Source: an uncultured Lachnospiraceae bacterium | GTDB taxonomy: Bacteria; Bacillota; Clostridia; Lachnospirales; Lachnospiraceae | DNA length: 64,000 bases | Assembly: GCA_910579425.1 (NCBI GenBank) | Contig: CAJTVL010000013.1 | Coordinates: forward strand, 7,763-71,762 | Direction: 5' to 3' | Shown here: positions 1 to 9,036 of the stretch, in pieces | Layout of the letters: each line of letters starts with the position of its first letter | Position numbering within the stretch: position 1 is the first letter of the stretch | Position numbers and translations under genes: made by a program | Notes under the pieces: model-generated | Databases searched by the model: none | Seen by the model: the letters and a program-made list of their open reading frames with translations, nothing else | Told to the model about the DNA's origin: nothing

Positions 1-692
1 GTAATGTCCCGGATCCCCTCGTAAACCTGCTGGGGCTTTCCCGTAATGATAAAAAGCGTCTGCTTCTGGTAGCGCTTATAAAGCATGTGAAGCATCTGGG
101 TGGAGGTAAACTGGAAGATGATGGAATAAAGGGCCTCCCGCCATCCGAAAAGGCTCCCCGCAATTAAAAGGATAATTACGTTTCCCACAAAAATGTAATT
201 AAAGGTGTCAATACCGTACTTTTCCGAAAAGAAAATGGCGATAAAATCCGTACCGCCGCTGGTAGAGTCCGCATTGAGACAAAGGCTCAGGGCAAAGGCG
301 TGAATAATACCGCCAAACACGCACACTAAAAGAATATCGTCCGTCACCTGAAAACCCGGCAGAATATCCGTCAGGATACTGGAGAGTACCAGCATCAGAC
401 AGGAATAGCCTGTAAACTTCTTTCCGATATATTTAAAGCTGATCACTACCGGGACCGCATTCAGGAGCAGATTGACAAGCGTGTATGGGATCTTGATTTT
501 CCAAAACTCCAGGCCGATCTGCTGTATCAGCAGGGTAATCCCGCTAAAGCCACCGGGAAGCAGATTCCCCGCATGAATAAAGCTGTTGATATTAATAGCC
601 ATAATACAGGCGGACAATACCACCATGACAAAGCGTCTCGCGTCATTATACAATGGATTTTCAACTAATTTTTTTACGATTTTCCTTCTCAT
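1..692 (-). CDS. YitT family membrane protein (3' end outside window)
   Basis: The minus-strand frame is open from an ATG at 692 to the window edge, giving about 230 residues without a stop. The translation opens with a short basic stretch and then hydrophobic segments. It contains the pattern NADSTSGGTDFIA, typical of YitT/DUF161 membrane proteins, and ends in the start of the cytoplasmic DUF2179-like region (FIITGKPQQVYEGI). The biochemical role of this family is not established. The gene starts 21 bp after the stop of the S66 peptidase gene, so it is probably the last member of the fucosidase-peptidase-YitT run. The C-terminus is cut by the window. Confidence 0.85.
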   Translation of the reverse strand, partial: MRRKIVKKLVENPLYNDARRFVMVVLSACIMAININSFIHAGNLLPGGFSGITLLIQQIGLEFWKIKIPYTLVNLLLNAVPVVISFKYIGKKFTGYSCLMLVLSSILTDILPGFQVTDDILLVCVFGGIIHAFALSLCLNADSTSGGTDFIAIFFSEKYGIDTFNYIFVGNVIILLIAGSLFGWREALYSIIFQFTSTQMLHMLYKRYQKQTLFIITGKPQQVYEGIRDI

Positions 693-713
693 TTTAAACC
701 CTTACCTGTTCTT

Positions 714-1760
714 TTATCGATAATTCATCTCTATTTTCAAACTGCCCTCGTCCATGGTAAGCTCCGCCATGCTTCCTGTCACAAGCGGCATCATGGGAGG
801 CAGATGCCCCAGATCCGCGTCCATAATCACCGGAACCTTATGCCTCCACACGGTGGGCAGCACTGCCTGATACTGGTCAAGCCCCATCATTTCCTGTCCA
901 TGGCAATAGGGGCGTCCGATCAGGAAGCCCTTTGCATATTGAAACCACCCGGCCTGCTCCATCTGCCACATGGCCCTGCGGATGGCAAACACGTTTAAGT
1001 CACAGGATTCCAGAAACCAGATGATGCCATCCTCCTTATACTTTTCCGCAAAATCCCTTACTCTATCAAATTTTGTTCCCAAAAGGTTCACCAGACAGTC
1101 CATACATCCGCCCAGAAGACGTCCTTTCATGGAAACCTGTTGTACCTCCTCCATTTCCTTTTCCCCGGGCAGGAAAGCTTTCAGATTCAGCTTTTGGGTA
1201 CAATTGTAGGGCAAAAGGGGATTTTCCTCGCTCTTTCCTGACTCCTGCTCCCACATTCCATAGCTCTCTACGGTGTTTCTTTTCCCTTCCAGAAGCTCCA
1301 TGGCGTCCTCAAGAGAAGGGTGCCATGGCTCCATTCCGAAAGCCGATGCGCAGGGCCCGTACACCGAGGCCGTATCGCAGAGCGTGGTAAGAAGGAACGT
1401 CATATTGGTGTTATCGGAATATCCCATATACCATTTAGGCTCCGCTCTCTTTATGGCCTCGAAATCCACATGTTCCAAAATTTCACACATCAGTTCTCCG
1501 CCGCCGCAGGAGATTAAAACGTCGTTTTCTTTCCTCAAATAATACTCTGTCAGCTCCTGCCCACACTTTTGGGGGGTATTACTGATCCCCACGCCCGAGC
1601 CTTCAAAGCAGTTGGGGCCAGGGTCAAGGCGGTATCCCCTCTCCTGCCACTTTTTCCCTGCGTTTTCAAAGGCCGTCCTGTAAGGCTCGATGTTACAGCC
1701 AAAAGAAGGGGCTACAAACCCGATACAGCCCTTTTCTTTTAAAAAATCCGGATATTTCAT
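714..1760 (-). CDS. S66 family peptidase (LD-carboxypeptidase / MccF-like)
   Basis: This 348-residue protein carries the S66 layout: a GGGE turn near residue 88, the nucleophile Ser115 in YMGYSDNT, a Glu in WFLESCD, and a C-terminal His in the GHxxPxxPLVTG segment. That completes the Ser-Glu-His triad. Characterised relatives cleave the L,D bond of murein tetrapeptides or inactivate microcin C; the substrate here is unknown. A start further upstream (1796) would overlap the fucosidase gene. The ATG at 1760 has a GGAAGAGG ribosome binding site and is preferred. It is predicted to be cytoplasmic, with no signal peptide. Confidence 0.85.
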   Translation of the reverse strand: MKYPDFLKEKGCIGFVAPSFGCNIEPYRTAFENAGKKWQERGYRLDPGPNCFEGSGVGISNTPQKCGQELTEYYLRKENDVLISCGGGELMCEILEHVDFEAIKRAEPKWYMGYSDNTNMTFLLTTLCDTASVYGPCASAFGMEPWHPSLEDAMELLEGKRNTVESYGMWEQESGKSEENPLLPYNCTQKLNLKAFLPGEKEMEEVQQVSMKGRLLGGCMDCLVNLLGTKFDRVRDFAEKYKEDGIIWFLESCDLNVFAIRRAMWQMEQAGWFQYAKGFLIGRPYCHGQEMMGLDQYQAVLPTVWRHKVPVIMDADLGHLPPMMPLVTGSMAELTMDEGSLKIEMNYR

Positions 1761-1782
1761 TTTCTTTTCCTCTTCCTTTTTG

Positions 1783-3156
1783 TCAGTATACCGCAATCTC
1801 TTTCAGAAACACCTCATCCCTTGCCGCGCTCACCTGCACCTTAAGCTTCGTAAGCTCCGGCCCGGAATTATCTGTCAGGGGATTTTGCAGCGCAAACGGA
1901 TCCTGCAGCTGGCAGATTCTTTTATTTCCAATACAGGTACCCTGATAGAGGGGATATTGACTGCCGCTCTCAAACTCTGCCAGGATGCGGAAGCTCTCCA
2001 CCCTCTGCCCCTTTGCAATGTCCTCCCGAAGCACCACATAGTTCACCTTTTCCCTGGGCTTGTCCAGGGTAATCGTATAAACCGGCTGGGTGGCCCCGTG
2101 CCCTTCTTCCTTTTGGATTCGAGTCGGAATCGGTTTCCCTAATTCCCGGCTGATCAGGCTTCCAAGCTCCCTGAGCCTGGCGACGTCCCTCTCGTCAATC
2201 AGGCCGTCCCGGTTGGGAGGAAGATTTAAATGCAGACAGGCATTGGCCCCCACGCTGGTCAAATAGGTCTGAAACAGCCGCTGCAGACTGTGGGGCTCCT
2301 CTTTTTCATGCCAGAACCACCCAGGCCTGATGGACATATCGATCTCGGAAGGCGTAAACACCAGCCCCCTGGAATACAGGATATTGGGCATGGTTCCCAG
2401 CTCCTGCTCCGTATTGTAAAGGAACGAAAGCTCCCCCTCCCCTGCCATGGGCCCCGGCCCTGTCTGCACCGCAGCATAATGGCACAGCTCCGAGGGAACC
2501 ACCGCCCACTCCGCGTGGCGGGCCGCCCCGGCCTCATTGCCGCACCAGCGCACATCCGGCCCGAAATCATTAAAGATCAGCGCATTTGGCTGGTACTTGT
2601 GAATCAGGTCAAAATAACGTGGAAAGTCATACACCTGCTTCCTGCCGCCTGCGCCTTCCCCACAGGCATTGTCAAACCAGACGTAAAAAATCTCCCCATA
2701 TCCGGTCAGAAGCTCCGTAAGCTGATTGCAGAAATAGTCGTTATAGGCAGGCGTTCCGTAATACCGGCAGTTCCGATCCCATGGAGATAAGTAGAATCCG
2801 AACTTAATACCGCCTCTTTTGCAGGCTGCTGCCGCCTCCTTCACCACATCCCGCTTACAGGGGCTGTTCTTCACCGAGTGCTCCGTGTAGGCAGAGGGCC
2901 AGAGGCAAAAGCCGTCGTGATGCTTGGCGGTCAGCACCATTCCCTTCATCCCGGCAGCCTTGACGGCCTCCACCCACTGATCGCAGTCCAGCCCCGCGGG
3001 ATGAAAAACTGCCTCATCCTCCGTCCCGTCTCCCCATTCCCTGTCGGTAAAGGTATTGGGTCCGAAATGAATAAATGCATAAAATTCCATATCAAACCAG
3101 TCAAGCTGCTTCCTGCTGGGTTTTACCTGTGCCGCCTCCCTTAAAAAGTCAATCAC
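1783..3156 (-). CDS. alpha-L-fucosidase, GH29
   Basis: This glycoside hydrolase of about 457 residues releases terminal alpha-L-fucose from glycans. GH29 signatures are HFGPNTF near residue 30, TAKHHDGFCLWPS near 76-88, and the nucleophile region IFYVWFDNACGEG with Asp162. There is no signal peptide, so it probably acts on imported oligosaccharides. The preferred start is a GTG at 3156: an AGGGAGG site lies 7 bp upstream, and that site falls inside the coding sequence if the ATG at 3174 is used instead. It heads a minus-strand run with the S66 peptidase and YitT genes. L-fucose isomerase is encoded in the same window at 16204-17988. GH29 subfamily (A or B) is not certain. Confidence 0.9.
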   Translation of the reverse strand: MIDFLREAAQVKPSRKQLDWFDMEFYAFIHFGPNTFTDREWGDGTEDEAVFHPAGLDCDQWVEAVKAAGMKGMVLTAKHHDGFCLWPSAYTEHSVKNSPCKRDVVKEAAAACKRGGIKFGFYLSPWDRNCRYYGTPAYNDYFCNQLTELLTGYGEIFYVWFDNACGEGAGGRKQVYDFPRYFDLIHKYQPNALIFNDFGPDVRWCGNEAGAARHAEWAVVPSELCHYAAVQTGPGPMAGEGELSFLYNTEQELGTMPNILYSRGLVFTPSEIDMSIRPGWFWHEKEEPHSLQRLFQTYLTSVGANACLHLNLPPNRDGLIDERDVARLRELGSLISRELGKPIPTRIQKEEGHGATQPVYTITLDKPREKVNYVVLREDIAKGQRVESFRILAEFESGSQYPLYQGTCIGNKRICQLQDPFALQNPLTDNSGPELTKLKVQVSAARDEVFLKEIAVY

Positions 3157-3201
3157 GTTCCTACCTCCCTGCATCTTTAAAATTTATTTCCCGCCGTGTT
3201 A

Positions 3202-4473
3202 TCACACCGCTTTTTTGTTGATATAATTTGTCTTGAATTTTGAGTACATAATCTTCTGGCTGTGATACAGGCCAAAATATCCCGAAAGCATATAGCTGAA
3301 CGCAATTGTAAGCAAAAAGTAAGGCATCCCCTCATAGCCGAACATCTCAAAGCTGATCAGCAGAGAAGAAATCGGACAATTCGTCACCCCGCAAAATACG
3401 GCGGTCATTCCCACTGCGGTACACAGTGAGGGCGAAAATCCCATAAGCTTCCCCATCACACATCCGAAGGTGCCTCCGATACAGAAGGAAGGGACGATCT
3501 CGCCTCCCTTAAAGCCCGCCCCTAAGGTAGCGGCAGTAAAAAGCATTTTCAAAAGAAACATTTCCGGCGCTGCCTCCCCTTCCATGCTGGGCTCGATCAG
3601 CCCGATGCCGGAGCCGTTATAGCGCTGATCTCCCACCAGAAGGGTAAGCAGAATAACGACTGCGCCTCCCACAAAGCTTCTTATGTAGGGATTGGACAAA
3701 AACCTTTTATATAAATACTCCGAGCCGTGAAGCAGAATGCAGAACAAAATACTTACCAGGGCGCACAGAGCCGCCAGCAAAGAAATTCTCACTGCGGAGC
3801 CCACCCCAAACTCCGGGATCTGAGAGAGCAGGAAAATCTCCGCTTCCGCGCCAAAATAGCCGGCAATGCCATGGGCAATCAGGGCTGAAATCACGCAGGG
3901 AACCAATGCCGCATAGTACATGATTCCCACGCTCACCACCTCCATGGAAAAAATAGCCGCCGCCATGGGCGTCCCGAACAGGGCGGAGAAAGCGGCGCTC
4001 ATCCCGCACATGGTCATGATATGCTTATCCTTCTCATCGAACCTAAACAGCTTTCCGATTTCGTTTCCGATACTGCCCCCAAGCTGCAGAGCCGCTCCTT
4101 CCCGCCCTGACGAGCCTCCCAGAAGATGGGTGATCAATGTGGAGACGAAAATCAAAGGCGCCATCCGAAGGGGCAGTTTATCTCCGGAATGAATGGATGA
4201 GATTACCAGGTTTGTTCCTGTATCCTTTTCGTCATGAAGCAAATGGTAAGCACCCACAATACAAAGGCCGCCCACCGGCAGCATCCAGATCAGCCATGGA
4301 TGCTCTCCCCGCAGCCCGGTCACCCCGGCCATACAAAAATAAAAGGCTGTACCCACCAGTCCCACCGTAATGCCGGAGATGACTGCGAAGACCACCCACT
4401 TTACCGAGGCTTTCGCCCGCTGCAGGTTATGCCGGAGCTTATGTTTGATCAGTTCCTTCGTAGCGTCATTCAT
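3202..4473 (-). CDS. CLC-family chloride (anion) channel or antiporter
   Basis: This 423-residue polytopic membrane protein of the CLC superfamily moves anions across the cytoplasmic membrane. It carries the GREG signature with the external gating glutamate (GREGA, Glu125) and the GGEIVPSFCIGG segment. No CBS domains follow. The selectivity-filter motif GSGIP of classical CLC proteins is absent; the aligned stretch reads DTGTNLV (residues 84-90). This resembles the divergent filter of some fluoride-type CLCs, so anion preference is open. No fluoride riboswitch was found upstream. It ends 46 bp before the fucosidase start and could share its transcript. Confidence 0.88.
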   Translation of the reverse strand: MNDATKELIKHKLRHNLQRAKASVKWVVFAVISGITVGLVGTAFYFCMAGVTGLRGEHPWLIWMLPVGGLCIVGAYHLLHDEKDTGTNLVISSIHSGDKLPLRMAPLIFVSTLITHLLGGSSGREGAALQLGGSIGNEIGKLFRFDEKDKHIMTMCGMSAAFSALFGTPMAAAIFSMEVVSVGIMYYAALVPCVISALIAHGIAGYFGAEAEIFLLSQIPEFGVGSAVRISLLAALCALVSILFCILLHGSEYLYKRFLSNPYIRSFVGGAVVILLTLLVGDQRYNGSGIGLIEPSMEGEAAPEMFLLKMLFTAATLGAGFKGGEIVPSFCIGGTFGCVMGKLMGFSPSLCTAVGMTAVFCGVTNCPISSLLISFEMFGYEGMPYFLLTIAFSYMLSGYFGLYHSQKIMYSKFKTNYINKKAV

Positions 4474-4501
4474 GGTATCCCTTAAGCGCCTTTCTCAGAT
4501 A

Positions 4502-4645
4502 TATAGTGAACGACAAAAATCTTTGTTTTTGGCGTTCGCTGCGCCGATTTTGCGCTGCGTGAAACGCAGCATTTACCTATGCAAAATCGTGCGCATCCCC
4601 CGGAGGGGTTATAGTAAACGACAAATTATTTTGTCGTTTACTATA
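4502..4645. mobile_element. MITE-like palindromic element
   Basis: This element of about 144 bp is bounded by near-identical inverted ends: TATAGTGAACGACAAA at 4502-4517 and the complement of TATAGTAAACGACAAA at 4630-4645 (15 of 16 match). A second inward copy at 4610-4625 forms a perfect 16-bp hairpin with the right end. The middle (about 4540-4595) is a GC-rich nested palindrome pairing CGATTTTGC with GCAAAATCG around a second stem. There is no coding capacity. The TA at both edges fits a TA target duplication of the IS630/Tc1-mariner type. It could instead be a chromosomal repeat or a terminator between the divergent neighbours. Confidence 0.5.
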
Positions 4646-4948
4646 CTAAGCGGTCTGCTTCCCCCTGATTGTACCACAACTGTTTTCTTCCTTGAAGTTC
4701 TTTTTTTACTTTTAGGGATAGATTTTGAAGGTAGATTTTCGGGATTGGATTTTCGAGGTTGGATGGACAGGAAAATTTTAGAGAAATTTTAGAGGTTTCT
4801 CTGCTATACCTATATCCAGACAGGCTTGCCACGGCAAATTTCATTGGCCGTGAGCATAATCTGTCCGGCCAAAATTTGCAGCCTGAAAAACATTGTTTAC
4901 AGCCTGGGAAAGCATTGCAGGCAAAGAAAAAAGGAGGTTCATGATACT
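4646..4948. other. intergenic region before the lipoprotein gene
   Basis: About 300 bp without a convincing gene. It is A/T-rich, with loosely repeated GATTTTCG/GATTTTGA words around 4725-4765 and a short repeat of AATTTTAGAG near 4774-4795. It must hold the promoter for the plus-strand lipoprotein gene, but no clean -35/-10 pair was seen. The ribosome binding site AAGGAGG is at 4931-4937. Confidence 0.4.
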
Positions 4949-5515
4949 ATGAAAAGAAAATGGATAGCGGCAGCGGGGTTAAGCGTATTTATGATAGCCG
5001 CAGGGGTCGGCTGTGCAAAGGAACCGGACGCTCAAACAGTGTCTGTAAATCAGGAATCCTTAGAGGATGCGGACAAGGAGACCGGGGAAAACAGTGCCTT
5101 GCAGGAAAAGGAGACGGACAATGCAAACTCGCAGCCTGGCGGCACTATACCGGCCGCAGATTCAAAGAGCGAAAAAACAGAATTTCTGAACGGAATGGTA
5201 TGCGGGGTTTCCGACGACGCTATTGTCATCATAAAAATAGAGACGGAGGAAACAGAGGAAGAGGGCGTTTCCTTAGCCGTTGCCCCTGCGCCTGAAAATG
5301 CGACAGAAGAGGATTATGTGGGCGTCAATTTCACGGAGCAGACAAAATTTGAACTCCACACTGTGAAAAACGGCGGGACGAACCCGGAGGAAGATGTTAC
5401 CGTCAAAGAGGCTTCTCCCTCCGATATTAAAAGCGAAATGATCGTCAACCTGGAAGGTTCTTATGACGGGGACACCTTTGTAGCGGAAAAAGTGGTGCTT
5501 TACGAGTTTGTGTAG
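4949..5515 (+). CDS. putative acidic lipoprotein, unknown function
   Basis: The product is 188 residues. Its N-terminus is a basic MKRK followed by a hydrophobic stretch ending in AAGVGC (Cys22), a plausible but imperfect lipobox, so it is probably membrane-anchored outside the cell. The rest is strongly acidic, with a low-complexity Glu/Asp/Asn/Gln linker (about 25-75) and a small folded-looking C-terminal part. That part has alternating beta-type segments (VCGVSDDAIVIIKIE, EMIVNLEGSYDGDTFVAEKVVLYEF). The ATG at 4949 is preceded by AAGGAGG and is preferred over longer in-frame starts. No family is recognised. It is convergent with the next gene. Confidence 0.75.
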   Translation: MKRKWIAAAGLSVFMIAAGVGCAKEPDAQTVSVNQESLEDADKETGENSALQEKETDNANSQPGGTIPAADSKSEKTEFLNGMVCGVSDDAIVIIKIETEETEEEGVSLAVAPAPENATEEDYVGVNFTEQTKFELHTVKNGGTNPEEDVTVKEASPSDIKSEMIVNLEGSYDGDTFVAEKVVLYEFV

Positions 5516-5535
5516 GCCCGCTGCAGCGCACCGCC

Positions 5536-6297
5536 TTATGTAAGCCTGTATTTCTCCCTCACCCTTCTCTCATACTCGGCAAACATTCCCGCCGCCTTTG
5601 GCAGGTTTTCTTCGATCTCTTCTAAACTGGCCACTTGATAAAAGGGCTCCAGTTCTCTTACCGTTTCAGCAGGCAGGTGATGGGAGATATGGCACAGGCC
5701 ATAGCCGTACTGCTTTGGCGTATACAGAAGCCGCGCGGCCCTCACCAGGGGCTCTGCAATATTTTCCATGTACTTCATGTAGGCCTCCAAATACTGGTTC
5801 CTCTTAATATACTTCACTACCCTGCTCTCCTGCAGGAGCCTGTTTTTATCCTCGTCAAGCACACGCTGGATCTCCTCCCGGTCTATTTCATAATCATAGA
5901 AGGAAATGATCTCTTTCTTATCAAACAAAACAAGGGGCAGCTCCGCAATGTCATTCCTGGCATAGCTGGTCACTTCCTTCCCCCTGAACTCATGGGACTG
6001 GACGCAGAGGTCAAGGGTCAGATATTCCGAGGTGTTTTCCAGATGAATGTTGCTCTGGGCGATGGCCGGCCTGATCTCATCCACCCTGGAATCAATGGGC
6101 GCAATCCTGCCCAGGGCTTCCACACATTCGTACAAAAAAGACTCCTGATGGGATTTTTCCACATCAAACCAGAAGTCAATATCCGAGTATTCATCCACCC
6201 TGCCAAGCCCGTCCGCGCCCTCCAGCCACATGGCGTTGACATAGGGTTTCTCCATGCTGAAATTTTTCAGATAGGTAATGATTTCGTCACGCTTCAT
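5536..6297 (-). CDS. nucleotidyltransferase-fold protein
   Basis: The product is 253 residues. The N-terminus carries the polymerase-beta-like nucleotidyltransferase motif GADGLGRVDEYSDIDFW (residues 27-43), in which Asp39 and Asp41 would bind the metal. The C-terminal half is helical. The arrangement resembles aminoglycoside and other small-molecule nucleotidyltransferases, but no substrate can be named and a resistance role should not be assumed. An AAGGAG site sits about 10 bp before the ATG. It lies just downstream of a decayed ATP-binding gene on the same strand. Confidence 0.75.
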   Translation of the reverse strand: MKRDEIITYLKNFSMEKPYVNAMWLEGADGLGRVDEYSDIDFWFDVEKSHQESFLYECVEALGRIAPIDSRVDEIRPAIAQSNIHLENTSEYLTLDLCVQSHEFRGKEVTSYARNDIAELPLVLFDKKEIISFYDYEIDREEIQRVLDEDKNRLLQESRVVKYIKRNQYLEAYMKYMENIAEPLVRAARLLYTPKQYGYGLCHISHHLPAETVRELEPFYQVASLEEIEENLPKAAGMFAEYERRVREKYRLT

Positions 6298-6339
6298 CCT
6301 TAGTTTTCTCCTTTAAAAAATAGTCCGTTTTTCTTAAAT

Positions 6340-7042
6340 TTATATCCTGTTCATCATCTTGTTCATTTTGAACAGGATGTAATTCATCATGCAATAATTC
6401 CAAATACTTATCACTCGCTTTACAAAGCACCATAATTCCGGATATGAACCTGTAACCCATTTCTCCGGATCTTTATAGAATGCCAGCATAGCTGCTCTGA
6501 TCAGATACCCCTCTTCGTCAAATAGATAAAGATTCTCCATTAAGATCGTATCATCAACCTGTGCTTCTTCTTCCGTCAATCTTCCTCTTCTTATTGCTTT
6601 TTCCTTTAATAAATCAATTGCCTCTCTTCTCAAATCTGTTACTTTCAATTTCAAAATCGGCATACCATCCCATGTTCTGCCCTGTGATTTCAGAATTGCT
6701 TTGTCCAGTTCTTTTCCAGTTATCGTTCTCATCGTGCTACCAGAACGGTAAAAATATTTACCATGATAACTTATGAGGGAAGGATACTTGTCCACAATAA
6801 TCTCAATATATTGCAGTTCTCCCTCATAGAGCAAATTCTACAATGCCCATCGTATCTGTAATTTTATTCGGAATAGACTCCAATAATTTTTTCCTGTCTT
6901 TATCGCTAAGCCCAACAACATCTCCATTGTCATTCTTGCCAATATAAAGTGTTCCTCCATAAGCATTCGCATATCCACAAATCCACTCTAAAAACTCATC
7001 ATGCCATGATTCTTTCCATTCTATTGTCTGATGTTCTGGCAT
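6340..7042 (-). pseudogene. AlbA_2-type ATP-binding protein, frameshifted and truncated
   Basis: Two minus-strand frames make one recognisable protein. The first (7042 to about 6824) begins MPEHQTIEWKESWHDEFLEW and contains GYANAYGGTLYIGKNDNG, typical of the AlbA_2 (divergent AAA-4) domain. The second (6834-6340) continues with YHGKYFYRSGSTMRTITGKEL and stays in register until FYKDPEKWVTGSYP, then turns into unrelated sequence and stops. Intact relatives are about 450-500 residues and end in a GHKL-like ATPase part, which is missing. The frame break is near 6830, where a few codons appear lost. These proteins usually act as regulators or helicase-like accessory factors; this copy is probably non-functional. 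Confidence 0.8.
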
Positions 7043-7163
7043 ACTCTTCACCTGCTTTCTGCCACCGTTCATTGCTCTTTTAATGCATTATTTCTACCTC
7101 CACAGACTCCATCTTATCGCAAATTACCCATTATTACAATTATTTCCCCCATATTTGCATTTT

Positions 7164-9002
7164 TTATTCCGTTTCCCCCAAAACAGTGTCATAATACTGC
7201 GCCTGTGCCTTCCACAACCTGCGGTAAAGCCCCTCCTGCTCCTTCAGATCTTCATGGCTCCCCCGCTGCACCACCCGGCCCTGGTCGAACACCAGAATAT
7301 CCTCACAGAACCGGCAGGAAGCCAGCCGGTGGGAAATGTAGAGGGCGGTTTTGTTCCCCACCATTTTGTCAAAGCCTGCGTACACCTCACACTCCGCTAG
7401 GGGGTCCAAGGCGGCGGTGGGCTCGTCCATGATGACGAAGGGGGCGTCCTTGTAGATGGCCCGGGCAATGGCCATCTTCTGCTTTTCTCCGCCGGAAAAG
7501 GCAATACCGCTCTCCTCATACTCCTTTCCCACGCAAGTTGCAAGCCCCAGGGGCAAGTCTGCAAGCCGCTCTCCCAGCCCCACCCGGGCCAGGGCATCCA
7601 CGGCCCTTCCCTCCTCCACCTCCCGGGAGGCCGCAATATTTTCTCCCAGGGGAAAGGCAAAGATACTGAAATCCTGAAACACCACTGCGAACAGCCGGGC
7701 ATATTCCTCCGGGTCATACTTGCGGATGTCGATGCCGTTTAGCCTGATCACACCCTCCGTCACATCATAAAGGCGGCACAAAAGCTTAATAAAGGTGGAC
7801 TTGCCGGAACCGTTTTTCCCCACGATCGCCATCTTTTCCCCGATCTCAAAGGAGATGGTCAGATCCCGGATGCTCTCCTGCTCTGCCCCGGGATAACGGA
7901 AAGACACATGCTCAAAGGAGATATGGAAACGGTTATCCCGGCGCTTTTCCACAGGAATCGTCCCTGCGTACTTGCGCTGCCCCAGCCCCATATACTGGGC
8001 ATAATCCCCGGCGAACATGGCCATCTGCTTCAAATGTCCCAGAGTAACCCCAAAATAGTTGAGGACAGTGGAAAGCCGTACCATGGCTGCCGCATATACC
8101 ACCACGCTTCCTATGGAAATCCGGCCCAGATAGGCCTGTAAGCCCACCAGAAGATAGACCAGAAGCTCACAGATTCCGGTGGTCGAAAGGGCAACGGCCT
8201 TGCGCTTTTCATAAAGCCTGTTCTGGAAAAGCTGCTTTTCCCGCAGCTTATCGCATACCTCCCCGATCTCCCTCTCGATCTCCTCCTGCTGGGCGTTCAT
8301 CCGCAAGTCCTTCTGGGCCTCCGCCCCGGAGAGGAGCTCCGCAAAATAGCGCTTCTTGTGGAATAATCCGTCCATGGTATTGCAGCATTCGTCTATCTCC
8401 CGAATATAACCGACGCTTGTGCGATAGTTGAGCCTCACCATAATGCCCATGATCATAAGCAATCCCAGAGACAGCCCGATCATGCCAAAGTGCCCTCCAC
8501 CCTCTCCCTTTTGGAACAGTACCGGCAGAAAAAGTCCCAGCGTCAGGGCAAAAGAAAACGCCGCAGTCAGAATATCCCGGAAATGCCACAGAAACCACCC
8601 CTGAATCCCAAAAAAGGATTTGGAAAAGGCGCGGCTACGCAGCTCCTGCACACGAACCTCCTCCAGATATTCGTAATCCATGGTAAGGCTCTTGGCATTC
8701 ATGCCCTTAGATTCCAGATCTTTGGTGTAGTCCAGCTTCTGCCAGAAGCTCTCCGCCGCTCTCTCCCTTACCAGCCTGCACACAAGGGTGCCCAGCAGAA
8801 TCCCAAACGCGTACGTAAACAGCTTTTTTGCCCCTGCACCCGCATAGGCCCCGTCCAGGAGCCCGCCCATCCCAAGGATGCCGATATAGGGCAGGAAGCC
8901 TTCCGCCGCCCCAAAAAGAACCATACTGGCAAACCATCTTTTTTCCCTTTTCAGAATATCCTTAAGCAAAAACCAGAGATAGCCCCATTCCTGTCTGCTC
9001 AT
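7164..9002 (-). CDS. ABC transporter half-molecule, permease plus ATPase
   Basis: The product is 612 residues, an exporter-type fusion. The first 320 residues form a six-helix transmembrane domain. The nucleotide-binding domain follows, with Walker A (VGKNGSGKST), signature (FSGGEKQKM), Walker B (FVIMDEPTAALD) and the switch His (YISHRLAS). The ATG at 9002 has AAGGAG 6 bp upstream and falls after the stop of the preceding ABC gene (9037), so longer in-frame starts are unlikely. With its neighbour it should form a heterodimer. The cargo is unknown; the adjacent kinase/regulator genes suggest a peptide or antimicrobial. Confidence 0.9.
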   Translation of the reverse strand: MSRQEWGYLWFLLKDILKREKRWFASMVLFGAAEGFLPYIGILGMGGLLDGAYAGAGAKKLFTYAFGILLGTLVCRLVRERAAESFWQKLDYTKDLESKGMNAKSLTMDYEYLEEVRVQELRSRAFSKSFFGIQGWFLWHFRDILTAAFSFALTLGLFLPVLFQKGEGGGHFGMIGLSLGLLMIMGIMVRLNYRTSVGYIREIDECCNTMDGLFHKKRYFAELLSGAEAQKDLRMNAQQEEIEREIGEVCDKLREKQLFQNRLYEKRKAVALSTTGICELLVYLLVGLQAYLGRISIGSVVVYAAAMVRLSTVLNYFGVTLGHLKQMAMFAGDYAQYMGLGQRKYAGTIPVEKRRDNRFHISFEHVSFRYPGAEQESIRDLTISFEIGEKMAIVGKNGSGKSTFIKLLCRLYDVTEGVIRLNGIDIRKYDPEEYARLFAVVFQDFSIFAFPLGENIAASREVEEGRAVDALARVGLGERLADLPLGLATCVGKEYEESGIAFSGGEKQKMAIARAIYKDAPFVIMDEPTAALDPLAECEVYAGFDKMVGNKTALYISHRLASCRFCEDILVFDQGRVVQRGSHEDLKEQEGLYRRLWKAQAQYYDTVLGETE

Positions 9003-9036
9003 AACCCTCTCCTTTTCCGCGCCCATGCCGCGCATT

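Noticed and set aside
4474..4660. A fluoride riboswitch before the CLC gene
   Set aside because: The conserved crcB motif core, CTGATGGC-like joining and pseudoknot, was not found; the palindromes belong to the repeat element.
6287..6433. A 48-residue acidic minus-strand frame whose end overlaps the nucleotidyltransferase start
   Set aside because: It has a coupled-looking overlap but no ribosome site and no known family. It overlaps the pseudogene tail in another frame, so it is probably chance or a remnant.
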